From Marinovum sp048263515 (GTDB lineage Bacteria > Pseudomonadota > Alphaproteobacteria > Rhodobacterales > Rhodobacteraceae): DNA of 64,000 nt. A program made the position numbers and the translations under genes. Positions 42,162 through 50,421 of the stretch are shown in pieces. Where the stretch lies: positions 310,001 to 374,000 of the forward strand of contig NZ_JBLXEC010000002.1 of NCBI RefSeq assembly GCF_048263515.1. The letters are read 5' to 3'. Within the stretch, counting starts at the first letter, position 1. The number at the start of each line of letters is the position of its first letter. The notes under the pieces were generated by a model. That model did no database searches. It was not told where the DNA came from and saw only the letters and a list, made by a program, of their open reading frames with translations.

Positions 42162-42742
42162 CCCAGGAGCCCCGCTGCCGTGACCAGCGCCTGGGCCACA
42201 TCGGCCACTCGCTTGCCCTGGTCCATCGCGGCCTTGCGCAAGAGCGCGTAGGCCTCGTCCTCGCTGACCCCGCGGGCCTTCATAAGCATGCCCTTGGCGC
42301 GGTCGATCACCTTGCGGTCCTCGAGCGCGCGTTTCATCTCGGCCAGTTCGGTGCGCATCCGCTGGAACATGCGAAAGCGGGTGATGGCGGCGTCGAGCAC
42401 CGGCTTGATCCGCCCGGGCTGCAGCCCGTCGACCACATAGGCCGAGACGCCGGCCTCGATGGCGGCGGCCGAGAGCCCCTCGGCCGAGCGGTCGACGAAC
42501 ATCGCCACCGCGCGGTCCTGAGGGCCCGAGGCCAGCGCCAGTTCCTCGAGCATGTCGCGCGAGGGATTCTCGATGTCGATCAGCACCACATCGGGTTGCC
42601 GCGCCTGGATTTGCCGGGCGAGGCTGGTGGGCTCGGCGATGACCTGAATCTCGAAATCGCCGGCAGCGCGCAGGCTGTCGACGATGAGCAGCGCGCGGTC
42701 GCGGTCGGGTTCGACGATGATGATCGAAAGCGGGCGGGGCAT
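42158..42742 (-). CDS. nasT: NasT, ANTAR antiterminator
   Basis: 194 residues from ATG 42742. The N-terminal pseudo-receiver (LSIIIVEPDRDRALLIVDSL, VVLIDIENPSRDMLEEL) retains an Asp at the phospho-site position. The C-terminal ANTAR domain is RALEDRKVIDRAKGMLMKAR with GVSEDEAYALLRKAAMDQGK and RVADVAQALV. It binds paired hexaloop hairpins in the nrtA leader to prevent termination. It is first in the nasT-nasS pair; no separate regulator is seen upstream. Confidence 0.94.
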   Translation of the reverse strand: MPRPLSIIIVEPDRDRALLIVDSLRAAGDFEIQVIAEPTSLARQIQARQPDVVLIDIENPSRDMLEELALASGPQDRAVAMFVDRSAEGLSAAAIEAGVSAYVVDGLQPGRIKPVLDAAITRFRMFQRMRTELAEMKRALEDRKVIDRAKGMLMKARGVSEDEAYALLRKAAMDQGKRVADVAQALVTAAGLLG

Positions 42743-42859
42743 GAGGGCAGATGCGGCGCTTGGTGCGCCGTTGTAAATGGGGCGCGCGGGGTTTGGGGGC
42801 GTTCGTTGTGCGATGTGCCTAAATGTTGGGCAGACATGCGGACCTCTGACGGTTTCGCG

Positions 42860-43199
42860 CAAGCCGCGCCATCGCCGCCCCGGGGGGGGCGGGACATGCC
42901 GGAGGCATGCCTTTGGCATGACGATGGCGCGGCGGCCTTCAGCCCGCGCCGGGGTGTAGAGCGAGGGCTGGGCTTGGGGAAATCAGCAAGCAAGTCCGGG
43001 TGCACGCATGCGATGGTCGCGCAAGCCGCGCCATCGCCGAGCCGCGGGGTGGCGATCCGCGCCTGGTTCGGACGCGTTTTATGGCAGCCAGATCCGGAAG
43101 AGATCGGAGCGGCGCCCCTACCTCAAACAAATCGCCGCCCCGGGGGGCGGGTCATGCCGGAGGCATGCCTTTGGCATGACGATGGCGCGGCGGCCTTGC
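42860..43199. repeat. Intergenic hairpin repeats between nasT and the SMR-like gene
   Basis: The 561-bp gap (42743-43303) holds two copies of a ~75-bp element (42860-42937 and 43131-43199). Each contains CATGCCGGAGGCATGCC, TTTGGCATGACGATGGCGCG and GCGGCC. In copy 1 GCCGCGCCATCG (42863-42874) pairs perfectly with CGATGGCGCGGC (42922-42933). A third, diverged half copy lies at 43019-43060. The GGCGATGGCGCGGC core is shared with the 27-kb block. No coding sequence is supported in this gap, and the nasT promoter must lie in its left end. Confidence 0.78.
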
Positions 43200-43303
43200 G
43201 GCCTTGATTCCGCGCCGGGGCGTTGGACCTAGGATGCGCTGTGGGTGCCTTGCTTCCGCGCCGGGCTGTGGATCGAACTCTGGGCTCTCGCGACCAGTCC
43301 CAC

Positions 43304-43672
43304 CTACCGCCCGAACGCCATCACCAGCAGGCCCGAGATGATCAGCGCCATGCCAAGCACCCGGGTCAGCGTCAGGGTCTCGCCCAGAAACAGCACGCCG
43401 GATCCCGCCACCATGACAAAGCTCATCGCCACGAAGGGATAGGCCAGCGACAGGTCCATCCGCTTCAGCGCAAAGAGCCAGAGCAGCGTGCCAACGCCAT
43501 AGAACGCCAGCCCGCCCAGCACCCAGGGCGACAGCAGCATCGCCAGGCTCTTGTGCACCACGCCGGCGCCTTCGGCAAAGCTCACGCGTCCGACGCCGGT
43601 CTTGAAACAGGTCTGGCCCAGCGCCGACAGGGCGACACTGACGAAGATCAGGGCAAAGCCCGCCGGCGTCAC
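43304..43672 (-). CDS. Small EmrE/SMR-like membrane transporter
   Basis: 122 residues from GTG 43672, whose first bases overlap the stop of the prenyltransferase gene (GTGA). Four helices are predicted (ALIFVSVALSALGQTCFKTG, PWVLGGLAFYGVGTLLWLFA, DLSLAYPFVAMSFVMVAGSG, LTRVLGMALIISGLLVMAFG). This is the four-helix EamA/SMR layout seen in ArnEF-like flippase subunits and drug exporters. Coupling to a UbiA-HAD prenyltransferase and proximity to a GT-C glycosyltransferase suggest a role in lipid-linked sugar transport rather than drug export; this is inference. Confidence 0.82.
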   Translation of the reverse strand: MTPAGFALIFVSVALSALGQTCFKTGVGRVSFAEGAGVVHKSLAMLLSPWVLGGLAFYGVGTLLWLFALKRMDLSLAYPFVAMSFVMVAGSGVLFLGETLTLTRVLGMALIISGLLVMAFGR

Positions 43673-45165
43673 TGGATGAACCCCACGAAATCGAGGTAGC
43701 GCGCGGCCACGAACATCGTCACCACCGCCAGCAGGGTGATCTGGCTGATCCGGTCGGTCAGGGCAAAGACCACCGGATCGTCGCCCACCTTGCCACGGAT
43801 CGCCCACATCCAGGTGCGGTAGATCCAGAACATCAGCATCGGCACCGCCAGCCAGAGGATGTCATCGGCGCCATAGGTCTCTTTCGCGGTGGGGCTGTTG
43901 ATGTACTGCGCCAGCGTCAGCAGGCTCACCGCCGCATTGGCGATGCCAAAGATCTGCATGCTCGCCAGCTCGGCCCCCCAGTAATTGCGATGCGGCAGCT
44001 TGTCGTCATCCTCGACCGAGTCGAGCTCGATATATCGTTTCATGTAGGCGAGGCTGACGAAGAAGAAGAGCGAGAAGGTCAGAAGCCAGGGGCTGAGCAT
44101 GACCGAACAGGCCGCCGCCCCGGCAAGGATGCGCACGGTATAGAGCAGCGACAGCACGATGACATCGACCGTCGAATACTGCTTGAGCGCAAAGGAATAA
44201 GCCGTGGTCAGGACAAAGTAGATCAGCAGCACCACGCCGAAGGGCAGGCCCACCGCGCCAAAGCCCAGCAGCAGCGCTGACACCATCAGCGTGCCTGCGG
44301 CGATCACCCCGTGCACCGGCCGCACCAGCCCGGCGGCAAAGGGGCGGAAGCGCTTGCTGCGGTGGCGGCGGTCGGCGGGAATGTCGATCAGGTCGTTGAC
44401 CAGATAGACGCCGGAGGCCATCAGCGACATCGCCAGAAAGGCCAGAGCCGCCAGCGCCAGCGCCCCGGCCTCGGTATAGAGATGGGCAAAGAACAGCGGC
44501 AGGAAGACCAGGGTGTTCTTGGCCCATTGGTGCGGCCGCATCGCCTTCCACAGCCCGCGCCAGGCCGGCGGCGCCGGATCGGTGACCAATGAGACCCGGT
44601 CGCCCGTGGCCTGCATCTCGGCCTGCGCGGCGCTGTCGGGGCGGATGAAGCCCGCCCGATGCGCCGCCCGCCACACCGGGATGTCGGCGGCGCTGTCGCC
44701 CAGGTACTCGAAAGGCCCGTGGCTGTCGGCCTCGATCGCGGCCAGCTTGGCCGCACCCTTGAGATTGTGACCGGGGTCGGAGGCCAGCACCGCGTCGAAC
44801 AGGCCCAGATGCACGGCAATCGCCTCGGCCACTTGCCGATCGGCGGCGGTGGCCAGCACGATGCGGCGGCCCTGCGCCCGCGCGTCCCTCAGATAGTCGA
44901 GCACCGTCTCGTCATAGGGCAGCAGCGCCGGGTGAAACCCGTCGCGGTCCCAGACCGCGCGCTTGATGCCGCTCGCGCCATGCGCTTTCCAGGCGGCCAG
45001 CACCGGCGCCCAGTTGCGCGGCCGGACCAGCGCCGCGATCAACAGCTCCTGCGCCACGTCGGTGCGCACCAGCGTCCCGTCGAGATCGACGTATAGCGGC
45101 AACGAAAGCCCTGTATCGGTCTGCGTCAAATCCTCGGCCAAACCCGTTTCCAAATCTCGCAACAA
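43669..45165 (-). CDS. HAD-UbiA fusion, polyprenyl-phosphate phosphoribosyl/prenyl-transferase family
   Basis: 498 residues. Residues ~20-190 are a HAD phosphatase-like domain (LPLYVDLDGTLVRTDVAQE, VLATAADRQVAEAIAVHLG, KLAAIEADSHGPFEYLGDSA). Residues ~205-498 are a UbiA-type membrane domain with about eight or nine helices. The first Asp-rich motif is NDLIDIPADRRHRSKRFRPF, and the second region is ELDSVEDDDKLPHRNY. Such fusions resemble decaprenyl-phosphate 5-phosphoribosyltransferase proteins and are often involved in cell-surface glycan assembly. The product is unproven. It overlaps the SMR-like gene and is divergent from the GT-C gene. Confidence 0.88.
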   Translation of the reverse strand: MLRDLETGLAEDLTQTDTGLSLPLYVDLDGTLVRTDVAQELLIAALVRPRNWAPVLAAWKAHGASGIKRAVWDRDGFHPALLPYDETVLDYLRDARAQGRRIVLATAADRQVAEAIAVHLGLFDAVLASDPGHNLKGAAKLAAIEADSHGPFEYLGDSAADIPVWRAAHRAGFIRPDSAAQAEMQATGDRVSLVTDPAPPAWRGLWKAMRPHQWAKNTLVFLPLFFAHLYTEAGALALAALAFLAMSLMASGVYLVNDLIDIPADRRHRSKRFRPFAAGLVRPVHGVIAAGTLMVSALLLGFGAVGLPFGVVLLIYFVLTTAYSFALKQYSTVDVIVLSLLYTVRILAGAAACSVMLSPWLLTFSLFFFVSLAYMKRYIELDSVEDDDKLPHRNYWGAELASMQIFGIANAAVSLLTLAQYINSPTAKETYGADDILWLAVPMLMFWIYRTWMWAIRGKVGDDPVVFALTDRISQITLLAVVTMFVAARYLDFVGFIQ

Positions 45166-45265
45166 TCTCTCCTCGCTGCGGCCTTACTGCAATGTCAGCT
45201 GACAATGACGCCGAATTGTGCGGATTTTCTGGCACGAGGCAGTCTAGACTGTAAAAAGTTAACCC

Positions 45266-46978
45266 ATGTCTGGCAAAACCGATTTTGTGACACGCCTTCT
45301 GGCGGTTTTCGTGCTTTTTCTTCTGGCTTTCGCGCTGCGGGCGCTGGGCGCGGACTATGGCTACTTCCACGGAGACGAGCGGATCAACGATGCCGCGCGG
45401 GCGCTGGCGGGGCAGATCGTGCCGGGGCAGCACTTCTATCCACCGCTCTACAATTACATCAACGGGGTGGCCTTTGGCGGGCTCTTCGCGCTGGGGCTGC
45501 CGCAGGGCTGGTGGGGTTCGCCGGGGGAGTTCCGGGCGCAGTATTTCACCGATCCGACGGTCTTCTACCTGACGGCGCGCTACGTGACGGCGGTGATCGG
45601 CGCGCTGATCGCACCGCTGTTCTTTGCCATCGCGCGGCGGGTGGGGCTGGGGCTCTGGCAGTCGTTGGCGTTGGGGGCGCTGGGCGTGGTCTTTCCGCTC
45701 GGGGTCTTCATGTCGCATATCGCCAAGGGCGACGTGGCGCTGGCCACGGCCACCGTGGCGGTGTTCTGGGCGCTGTTGGCGCGGCTCGACGCCGGGCGGC
45801 CGGGGCGCTGGGACATCTGGCTGGGCATCTTCGCTGTGCTGGTGGTGAGCTTCAAGCAATCGGGGGTCTTCGTGCTGCTGCCGCTGGCCTTTGGCATGGC
45901 GGGGCTGCTGCTGGCGGCCGAGGGGCTGGGCGCGATGGCGCGCAGCATGGGCCGGGCGCTGCTGACCGTATTGCTGCTCTGGCCACTGCTGAACATCGGC
46001 ATCCTGCTGGATTTCCAGAACTTCCTCGCATTCCAGAAGATCCAGACGGTGATGTCGCTGCGCACCGGTGATGGAATCTGGCCCGGCCTTGCCACCCTCG
46101 CACAGCGGGCCCTGACGCTGACCTGGGGCATGACCCCGGTCTTTGCCGTTCTGGCGCTGCTGACGCCGCTGCTGCTGGCGCTGCCGGCCTGCCGCCTGCG
46201 GCGCAAGCCGGCGCTTTTGGTGATCTGGGGATCGCTGGCGCTGGGCACGCTGGCGCTGGGCTTCCTTGCCGGGCCACGCCAGCCGGAGCACCTGTGGATC
46301 GCCAGTTTCGCGGGCTTCACCCTGTTGTCAGGCCTGGCCCTGGCCGGGTTGGTTGCCGCGCCGGGCTGGTGGGGCCGGGCGGCGGGCGGCACGCTGGCGC
46401 TGGGCCTGGGGCTGTCTCTGGTGGGCGCCGGCATCGCGGTGACCGAGGCGCTGGCGCCGCCGATGTGGCAGGAGACCGACGCCTATATCGCCGAGCACCT
46501 GGCCGACGAGAAGATCATGACCATGGCGGTGACCCATCTGCCGCAGGCCCGTGCGGCGCAGCAGATGGAGATCGCCCGCTGGCAGCACCTGGCCGAGAAA
46601 TACGACACGCCACTGCCGGAGATGGCCGAAGAACGGCTGATCACCGACGAGGCGCCGGGGGCGGTGTTCTACATCGGCATGCCGACGGTTCTCTATGGTC
46701 TGGAAGGGGTGGACGAGGACGACCCGGACTTCCAGGCCCAGGCCCACGCCTGGCCGCCGCAGCGCGAGGAATGGCAGCTGGACCACTGGCGGGCCCAGGG
46801 GTTCGAGACCTTCGTGGTCAAGGACCCGGAGTTCATGCGCTCCGAGGTCGATTCGGAGTTGATGCGGGCGTTTTTCAACGACCTGCATGCGCGCTGCGAG
46901 GTGGCGGCGGCGTTCGATCCCAACAAGCCGCTGTTTCTCGAGAGGGAGATTGCGATTTATCGCTGTGGCGAGAACTGA
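45266..46978 (+). CDS. GT-C glycosyltransferase (family 39-like, integral membrane)
   Basis: 570 residues. One helix (LLAVFVLFLLAFALRALG) is followed by the GT-C acidic loop DYGYFHGDERINDAARAL, then about ten more helices and a ~150-residue soluble C-terminal domain (ETDAYIAEHLADEKIMTMAV ... AIYRCGEN). This is the layout of ArnT/PMT-like enzymes that use polyprenyl-phosphate sugars in the periplasm. A divergent HAD-UbiA gene could supply or modify the lipid donor. The acceptor is unknown. There is a 100-bp shared upstream region. Confidence 0.85.
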   Translation: MSGKTDFVTRLLAVFVLFLLAFALRALGADYGYFHGDERINDAARALAGQIVPGQHFYPPLYNYINGVAFGGLFALGLPQGWWGSPGEFRAQYFTDPTVFYLTARYVTAVIGALIAPLFFAIARRVGLGLWQSLALGALGVVFPLGVFMSHIAKGDVALATATVAVFWALLARLDAGRPGRWDIWLGIFAVLVVSFKQSGVFVLLPLAFGMAGLLLAAEGLGAMARSMGRALLTVLLLWPLLNIGILLDFQNFLAFQKIQTVMSLRTGDGIWPGLATLAQRALTLTWGMTPVFAVLALLTPLLLALPACRLRRKPALLVIWGSLALGTLALGFLAGPRQPEHLWIASFAGFTLLSGLALAGLVAAPGWWGRAAGGTLALGLGLSLVGAGIAVTEALAPPMWQETDAYIAEHLADEKIMTMAVTHLPQARAAQQMEIARWQHLAEKYDTPLPEMAEERLITDEAPGAVFYIGMPTVLYGLEGVDEDDPDFQAQAHAWPPQREEWQLDHWRAQGFETFVVKDPEFMRSEVDSELMRAFFNDLHARCEVAAAFDPNKPLFLEREIAIYRCGEN

Positions 46979-47020
46979 GGTGGTGCCTGTGTTTTCGCCG
47001 TGCCTGCGCACGTCGACCGG

Positions 47021-47080
47021 CTGGGGGGCCAGCCCCCCAGACCCCCAGTTTGAACTGGGGGGCCAGCCCCCCAGACCCCC
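47021..47080. repeat. Two 26-bp direct repeats forming nested palindromes
   Basis: A 26-bp unit starting CTGGGGGGCCAGCCCCCCAG occurs identically at 47021-47046 and 47055-47080. Each unit is itself a near-perfect palindrome, and the junction CCCCCAGTTTGAACTGGGGG is another. It lies between the convergent GT-C and nitrilase genes and may terminate both. Two repeats with a palindromic spacer are not a CRISPR array. The rest of the 190-bp gap shows no gene. Confidence 0.75.
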
Positions 47081-47168
47081 CGAGGGTATTTTCGGCAAGA
47101 GGAAGGGGGGAGCGGGGTGCTGATGGGTGTTGTGGCGCGATCCTTTGGCGGGGACGCGAGTGCGGTTG

Positions 47169-48020
47169 TCAGCGCAGGCGATGGGCCTTTTGCAGGGGGC
47201 CGAGGCTGTCGAGGTAGTCCGAGCGGTAGCCTTCCTCGTAGATCGGGAAGCGGACCTGGCTGTCGCGGAAGCTCTTGAGCGGCTGGCCCATGTTGAGGAT
47301 GCCGCGTTCGCGCTGGCGGCGGACTTCGGCGAAATCGACCTCGAGCGGGATCATCTCTTCCTGCACGTTGCCCTTGTGCAGCAGACGGCCGGCCGGGTCG
47401 ATGACCTGGGAATAGCCGTTGCCGCCGGCCAGCAAGCCGTTGATGTGAAAGACATACATCTGGAACATCGCCGCCGCCGCCTGGGCGCAGGCGAGATCGG
47501 CGTGGCGGTCGACGAAGGCGGCGTTGACCGGGTTGATCAGCACCTCGGCGCCCATCGAGGCCAGTGTCCGGGTCAGCTCGGGGAACCAGATGTCGTAGCA
47601 GATCGACAGGCCCAGACGGCCGACGCCGGGCACATCGAAGACGCAAGGTTCCGTGCCGGGGGTCACGCCTTCCTCGTAGGGCGTGAAGGGGAACATCTTG
47701 TCGTAGCGTGCCACTTCTTCGCCGGCCGGGTTGAACACCGGGGCGGCATTGTAGATGCGGCCGTTGCGCCGTTCGAAGTAGGAGCCCGGCAGCAGCCAGA
47801 CCTTGTGCTGGCGTGCCATCTCGGCAAAGGCGATGTCGAGGTCGCCACCGGCGGCCTGGGCGCTGGGCAGGGCCGGGCCATGCGGCGCCAGTTCGGAGAA
47901 GCACACCATCTCGACCCAGGGGTAGAGGTGCATCAGCAGTGCCAGGCGCTTGCGCATCTCGGCGACGTTGTTCTGGGTGGTCACATGCATCTGGATGCCT
48001 GCGATGGCAAATCTGGTCAT
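47169..48020 (-). CDS. Carbon-nitrogen hydrolase (nitrilase superfamily)
   Basis: 283 residues from ATG 48020, overlapping the upstream stop by one base. The catalytic triad is visible: Glu in VCFSELAPHG, Lys in ARYDKMFPF and Cys in GLSICYDIWFPE. The C-terminal region (NVQEEMIPLEVDFAEVRRQR) is normal for the superfamily, which includes amidases, N-carbamoyl hydrolases and beta-ureidopropionases. No signal peptide is seen, so it is cytosolic. It is translationally coupled to the C45 Ntn-hydrolase gene, suggesting that both act on amide bonds of related substrates; the substrate is unknown. Confidence 0.88.
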   Translation of the reverse strand: MTRFAIAGIQMHVTTQNNVAEMRKRLALLMHLYPWVEMVCFSELAPHGPALPSAQAAGGDLDIAFAEMARQHKVWLLPGSYFERRNGRIYNAAPVFNPAGEEVARYDKMFPFTPYEEGVTPGTEPCVFDVPGVGRLGLSICYDIWFPELTRTLASMGAEVLINPVNAAFVDRHADLACAQAAAAMFQMYVFHINGLLAGGNGYSQVIDPAGRLLHKGNVQEEMIPLEVDFAEVRRQRERGILNMGQPLKSFRDSQVRFPIYEEGYRSDYLDSLGPLQKAHRLR

Positions 48021-49105
48021 CAGGCCGTCCTTTGAAGGTCTGTCAGGAGGGTCGGCGCCGCGGTCATGCGGCTGCCGAAATCGGAATATCCCACGGCGAG
48101 CGTGGCGGGGGCAAAGCTGTCGATCTGCCAGAGGTGGCTGCTGCCGTCGCCCCAGAACAGCCGCGCCGTGCCCAGCGCGGGACGATAGGCCACCGAGAAG
48201 ACGGTGCCATAGCCGGCGCGGTAATTGGCCGAGAAGAACGGCGGGGTGAGGAAGCTGGCCTGCAGCGTGGCCTCGTCGGGATAGCCCTGGGCGAACATGC
48301 GGCTCAGCGCCTGGGCGCGTTCCAGCGTCGCCGAGATCCGGCCGTGGCGCGGCCATTCCACGCCCAGCTGGTGGTTGGTGGCCCAGGGGGTGAACTGCAC
48401 CATCGCCGGGCGGTCGGGGCTGAGAAAGACCGTCGCCGCCTGGCCCTGACGATCGGTCAGGGTGACGTTGTAGGACATGTGGCAGGGTACCGCCCGCAGC
48501 GCCTCGAGCCCGTCCTGCACATCGGTACAGGTCTCTAGCACATAGCGAATGAGCAATGGGATGCCGAAGCCGCGGCCGGTCACCACCCGCCCGCCGAAGC
48601 TGAGCGAAACGGCGAGGCCATCCTCGTTCATGCCGTCCGACAGGCCCGAGAGGCCTTCGACCATGCCCATCACCACCTTGCCGCGCCAGTTCGAGCGCAG
48701 CATCGTCGCCTCGCTCAGTGCCGGGTCGAGGTCGTAGTTGCGCATCAGGAGCGGGCCGGACAGGTCGGTGGTGGCGGCCTGGGTGCAGCTCACCAGGTAG
48801 CGCGGCGGGCACCAGAAGGTGAGGAATTCGCCCAGCACCGGGTCGTCAGGCAGGGCTTCTGACAGGGTGTCCACCAGTCGGGTCATCTCCGGCATGTGGC
48901 GGCGCAGGGCGCGCTGCGCCTCGCGGCTGGTCTCGGCGGTGGTGCCGCCGCGTGCCAGGTACCAGTCGCGCCAGCCCGGCCAATGGGCGCCCAGCAGATC
49001 CTGCCAGACCACGCCGGGGCGTTCCTCGGTGCGGCCGGCAAAGCGGCGCTCGAGGGAATAGCCCGGTCGGGGCGGCACGGGGGGTGGGACGGCAAAGGGG
49101 GACAT
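48020..49105 (-). CDS. C45-family Ntn hydrolase / acyl-CoA:6-APA acyltransferase-like
   Basis: 361 residues. The N-terminal ~107 residues end at RYLVSCTQAATTDLSGPLLM, where Cys is the likely nucleophile exposed by self-cleavage in family C45. The Ntn body follows (LLMRNYDLDPALSEATMLRS, GLSDGMNEDGLAVSLSFGG, VRYVLETCTDVQDGLEAL-like). The family includes fungal isopenicillin-N acyltransferase and many bacterial enzymes of unknown role that make or break amide bonds. It precedes the nitrilase gene. Whether self-cleavage occurs is inferred. Confidence 0.85.
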   Translation of the reverse strand: MSPFAVPPPVPPRPGYSLERRFAGRTEERPGVVWQDLLGAHWPGWRDWYLARGGTTAETSREAQRALRRHMPEMTRLVDTLSEALPDDPVLGEFLTFWCPPRYLVSCTQAATTDLSGPLLMRNYDLDPALSEATMLRSNWRGKVVMGMVEGLSGLSDGMNEDGLAVSLSFGGRVVTGRGFGIPLLIRYVLETCTDVQDGLEALRAVPCHMSYNVTLTDRQGQAATVFLSPDRPAMVQFTPWATNHQLGVEWPRHGRISATLERAQALSRMFAQGYPDEATLQASFLTPPFFSANYRAGYGTVFSVAYRPALGTARLFWGDGSSHLWQIDSFAPATLAVGYSDFGSRMTAAPTLLTDLQRTA

Positions 49106-49123
49106 GTGGCGGGAATCCAGTGA

Positions 49124-49134
49124 GTACCAGGTAC
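49124..49134. promoter_or_regulatory. Short palindrome upstream of the C45 gene
   Basis: GTACC-A-GGTAC is a perfect 11-bp palindrome 19 bases before the C45 start, in the 149-bp region shared with the divergent VOC gene. It may be an operator; no regulator is assigned. Confidence 0.3.
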
Positions 49135-49254
49135 ACTATGGGTCATGGTGTTGCGGTTTCAAGCGCAATCTGCTACATCATGGTCCATGGTGGCGATAAT
49201 GCCCCAAGGTTATTGCTTAAAAAACGGACAGACGTCCGCCTGACGTGGAGACAG

Positions 49255-49791
49255 ATGATGCCGAAGAAACCCGCAGTTGCCCCGCGCGGCTACCGGACCT
49301 GCACCGCCGCTTTGGCCGTGGCGAACGTGCCGGCGGCGCTGGCGTTCTACGAGGCGGCCTTTGACGCCAAGGTGCAGGCCCGCGACAGCGAGGCCGAGCC
49401 GCGCTTTGCCACGATCAAGGTCGGCAGCTCGATGCTCTTTGTCACCGAAGGCTGGGCCGGTCATGGCCACCAGCCGACGCCGGGCGCGGCCTCGGTCGCG
49501 CATCACATGTATGTCGAGGATGTCGATGCCAGCTTTGCCCGGGCCGTCGAGGCAGGCGCACAGGTGCTGGCCGAGCCGGAGCTGGCCTATTGGGGCGAAC
49601 GCTGCGCCACGCTGAGCGATCCGATGGGCCATGTCTGGACGCTGGCCACCCGGGTCGAGGCGCTGACCCCGGCGCAGATCGCCGCGCGGGCCGCGGCGTC
49701 GGCCGAAGAGGCCGCGCCCGAGCGGACCGAAGAGGCGGGCGCGGCAGAGGGCGAGACCCCGGCCAGCGAACCGGCCGACAGCCCGAGCTGA
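49255..49791 (+). CDS. VOC/glyoxalase-like domain protein
   Basis: 178 residues from ATG 49255 (a second ATG follows at 49258; GGAG lies 4-7 bases upstream). The VOC fold shows as TCTAALAVANVPAALAFYEA, HHMYVEDVDASFARAVEAGA and ERCATLSDPMGHVWTLATRV, as in PhnB-like glyoxalase/bleomycin-resistance proteins. The last ~45 residues are an Ala/Glu-rich disordered tail. The enzyme activity is unknown. It begins a plus-strand run with a hypothetical and an ATP-grasp gene. Confidence 0.85.
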   Translation: MMPKKPAVAPRGYRTCTAALAVANVPAALAFYEAAFDAKVQARDSEAEPRFATIKVGSSMLFVTEGWAGHGHQPTPGAASVAHHMYVEDVDASFARAVEAGAQVLAEPELAYWGERCATLSDPMGHVWTLATRVEALTPAQIAARAAASAEEAAPERTEEAGAAEGETPASEPADSPS

Positions 49792-49870
49792 CGCCGACAT
49801 CGCGTTGCAAAGGCGGTGAGTAGCGCCGTATCACGGGTCAAACGCCTCAGCAGACGAGATCGCCACAGCC

Positions 49871-50224
49871 ATGCAGGAAACCCCGGCGCCGACATTCACG
49901 ATCCGGCAGAACGACCTGGCGGGCCTCGCGTCGCAGAAACGGATCGGCGACCATCCCGTCGCCGTCCGCACCGCCCGCGAGGTGGCGGGCGGCGGCTTTG
50001 CCGACCAGTCGAAGCACCCCAACACCTGGACGGTCTATTTCCTGGTCGATGACCAATGGGCGCTGGTGGAATCGGCGCGCGGGTTGCGCCGCGAATGGGC
50101 CAGTCTTGACCGGTTGGAGAAATGGCTGCGCGGCATGGGCTTCCGCTTCTTCTACGTGCGCAACGACATCGATGCGGTCGAGATGGAGTGGGACGGCCCG
50201 ATGGGCGGCCCCTCGATGAAGTGA
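49871..50224 (+). CDS. Hypothetical protein
   Basis: 117 residues with no domain I recognise. It is soluble, with an aromatic-rich centre (SKHPNTWTVYFLVDDQWALVES) and end (LEKWLRGMGFRFFYVRNDIDAVEMEW), likely an alpha/beta fold. It follows the VOC gene by 79 bp and precedes the ATP-grasp gene by 197 bp on the same strand. The open frame has normal codon use and no overlapping gene, so it is probably real. Confidence 0.65.
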   Translation: MQETPAPTFTIRQNDLAGLASQKRIGDHPVAVRTAREVAGGGFADQSKHPNTWTVYFLVDDQWALVESARGLRREWASLDRLEKWLRGMGFRFFYVRNDIDAVEMEWDGPMGGPSMK

Positions 50225-50421
50225 GCCGCACGGCGGCGACAGAACGCCCGCGTCGCCGCGCCCGGAGCCGTCGGGCCGGGCCCCTTCGGCGCTGGCTGAA
50301 TTCCGGGCGATGGCCCGATTTCGGGCGGTTGGGCACAGGCTGGAAGGTGTGGATAAAAACACAAGCCTTGCCAAACCTGTTAGTGCTGGGGGACGCTTGG
50401 GGAACCAAAAAAGGGAATCAC

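Noticed and set aside
47021..47080. CRISPR array
   Set aside because: Only two repeats with an 8-base palindromic junction and no cas genes.
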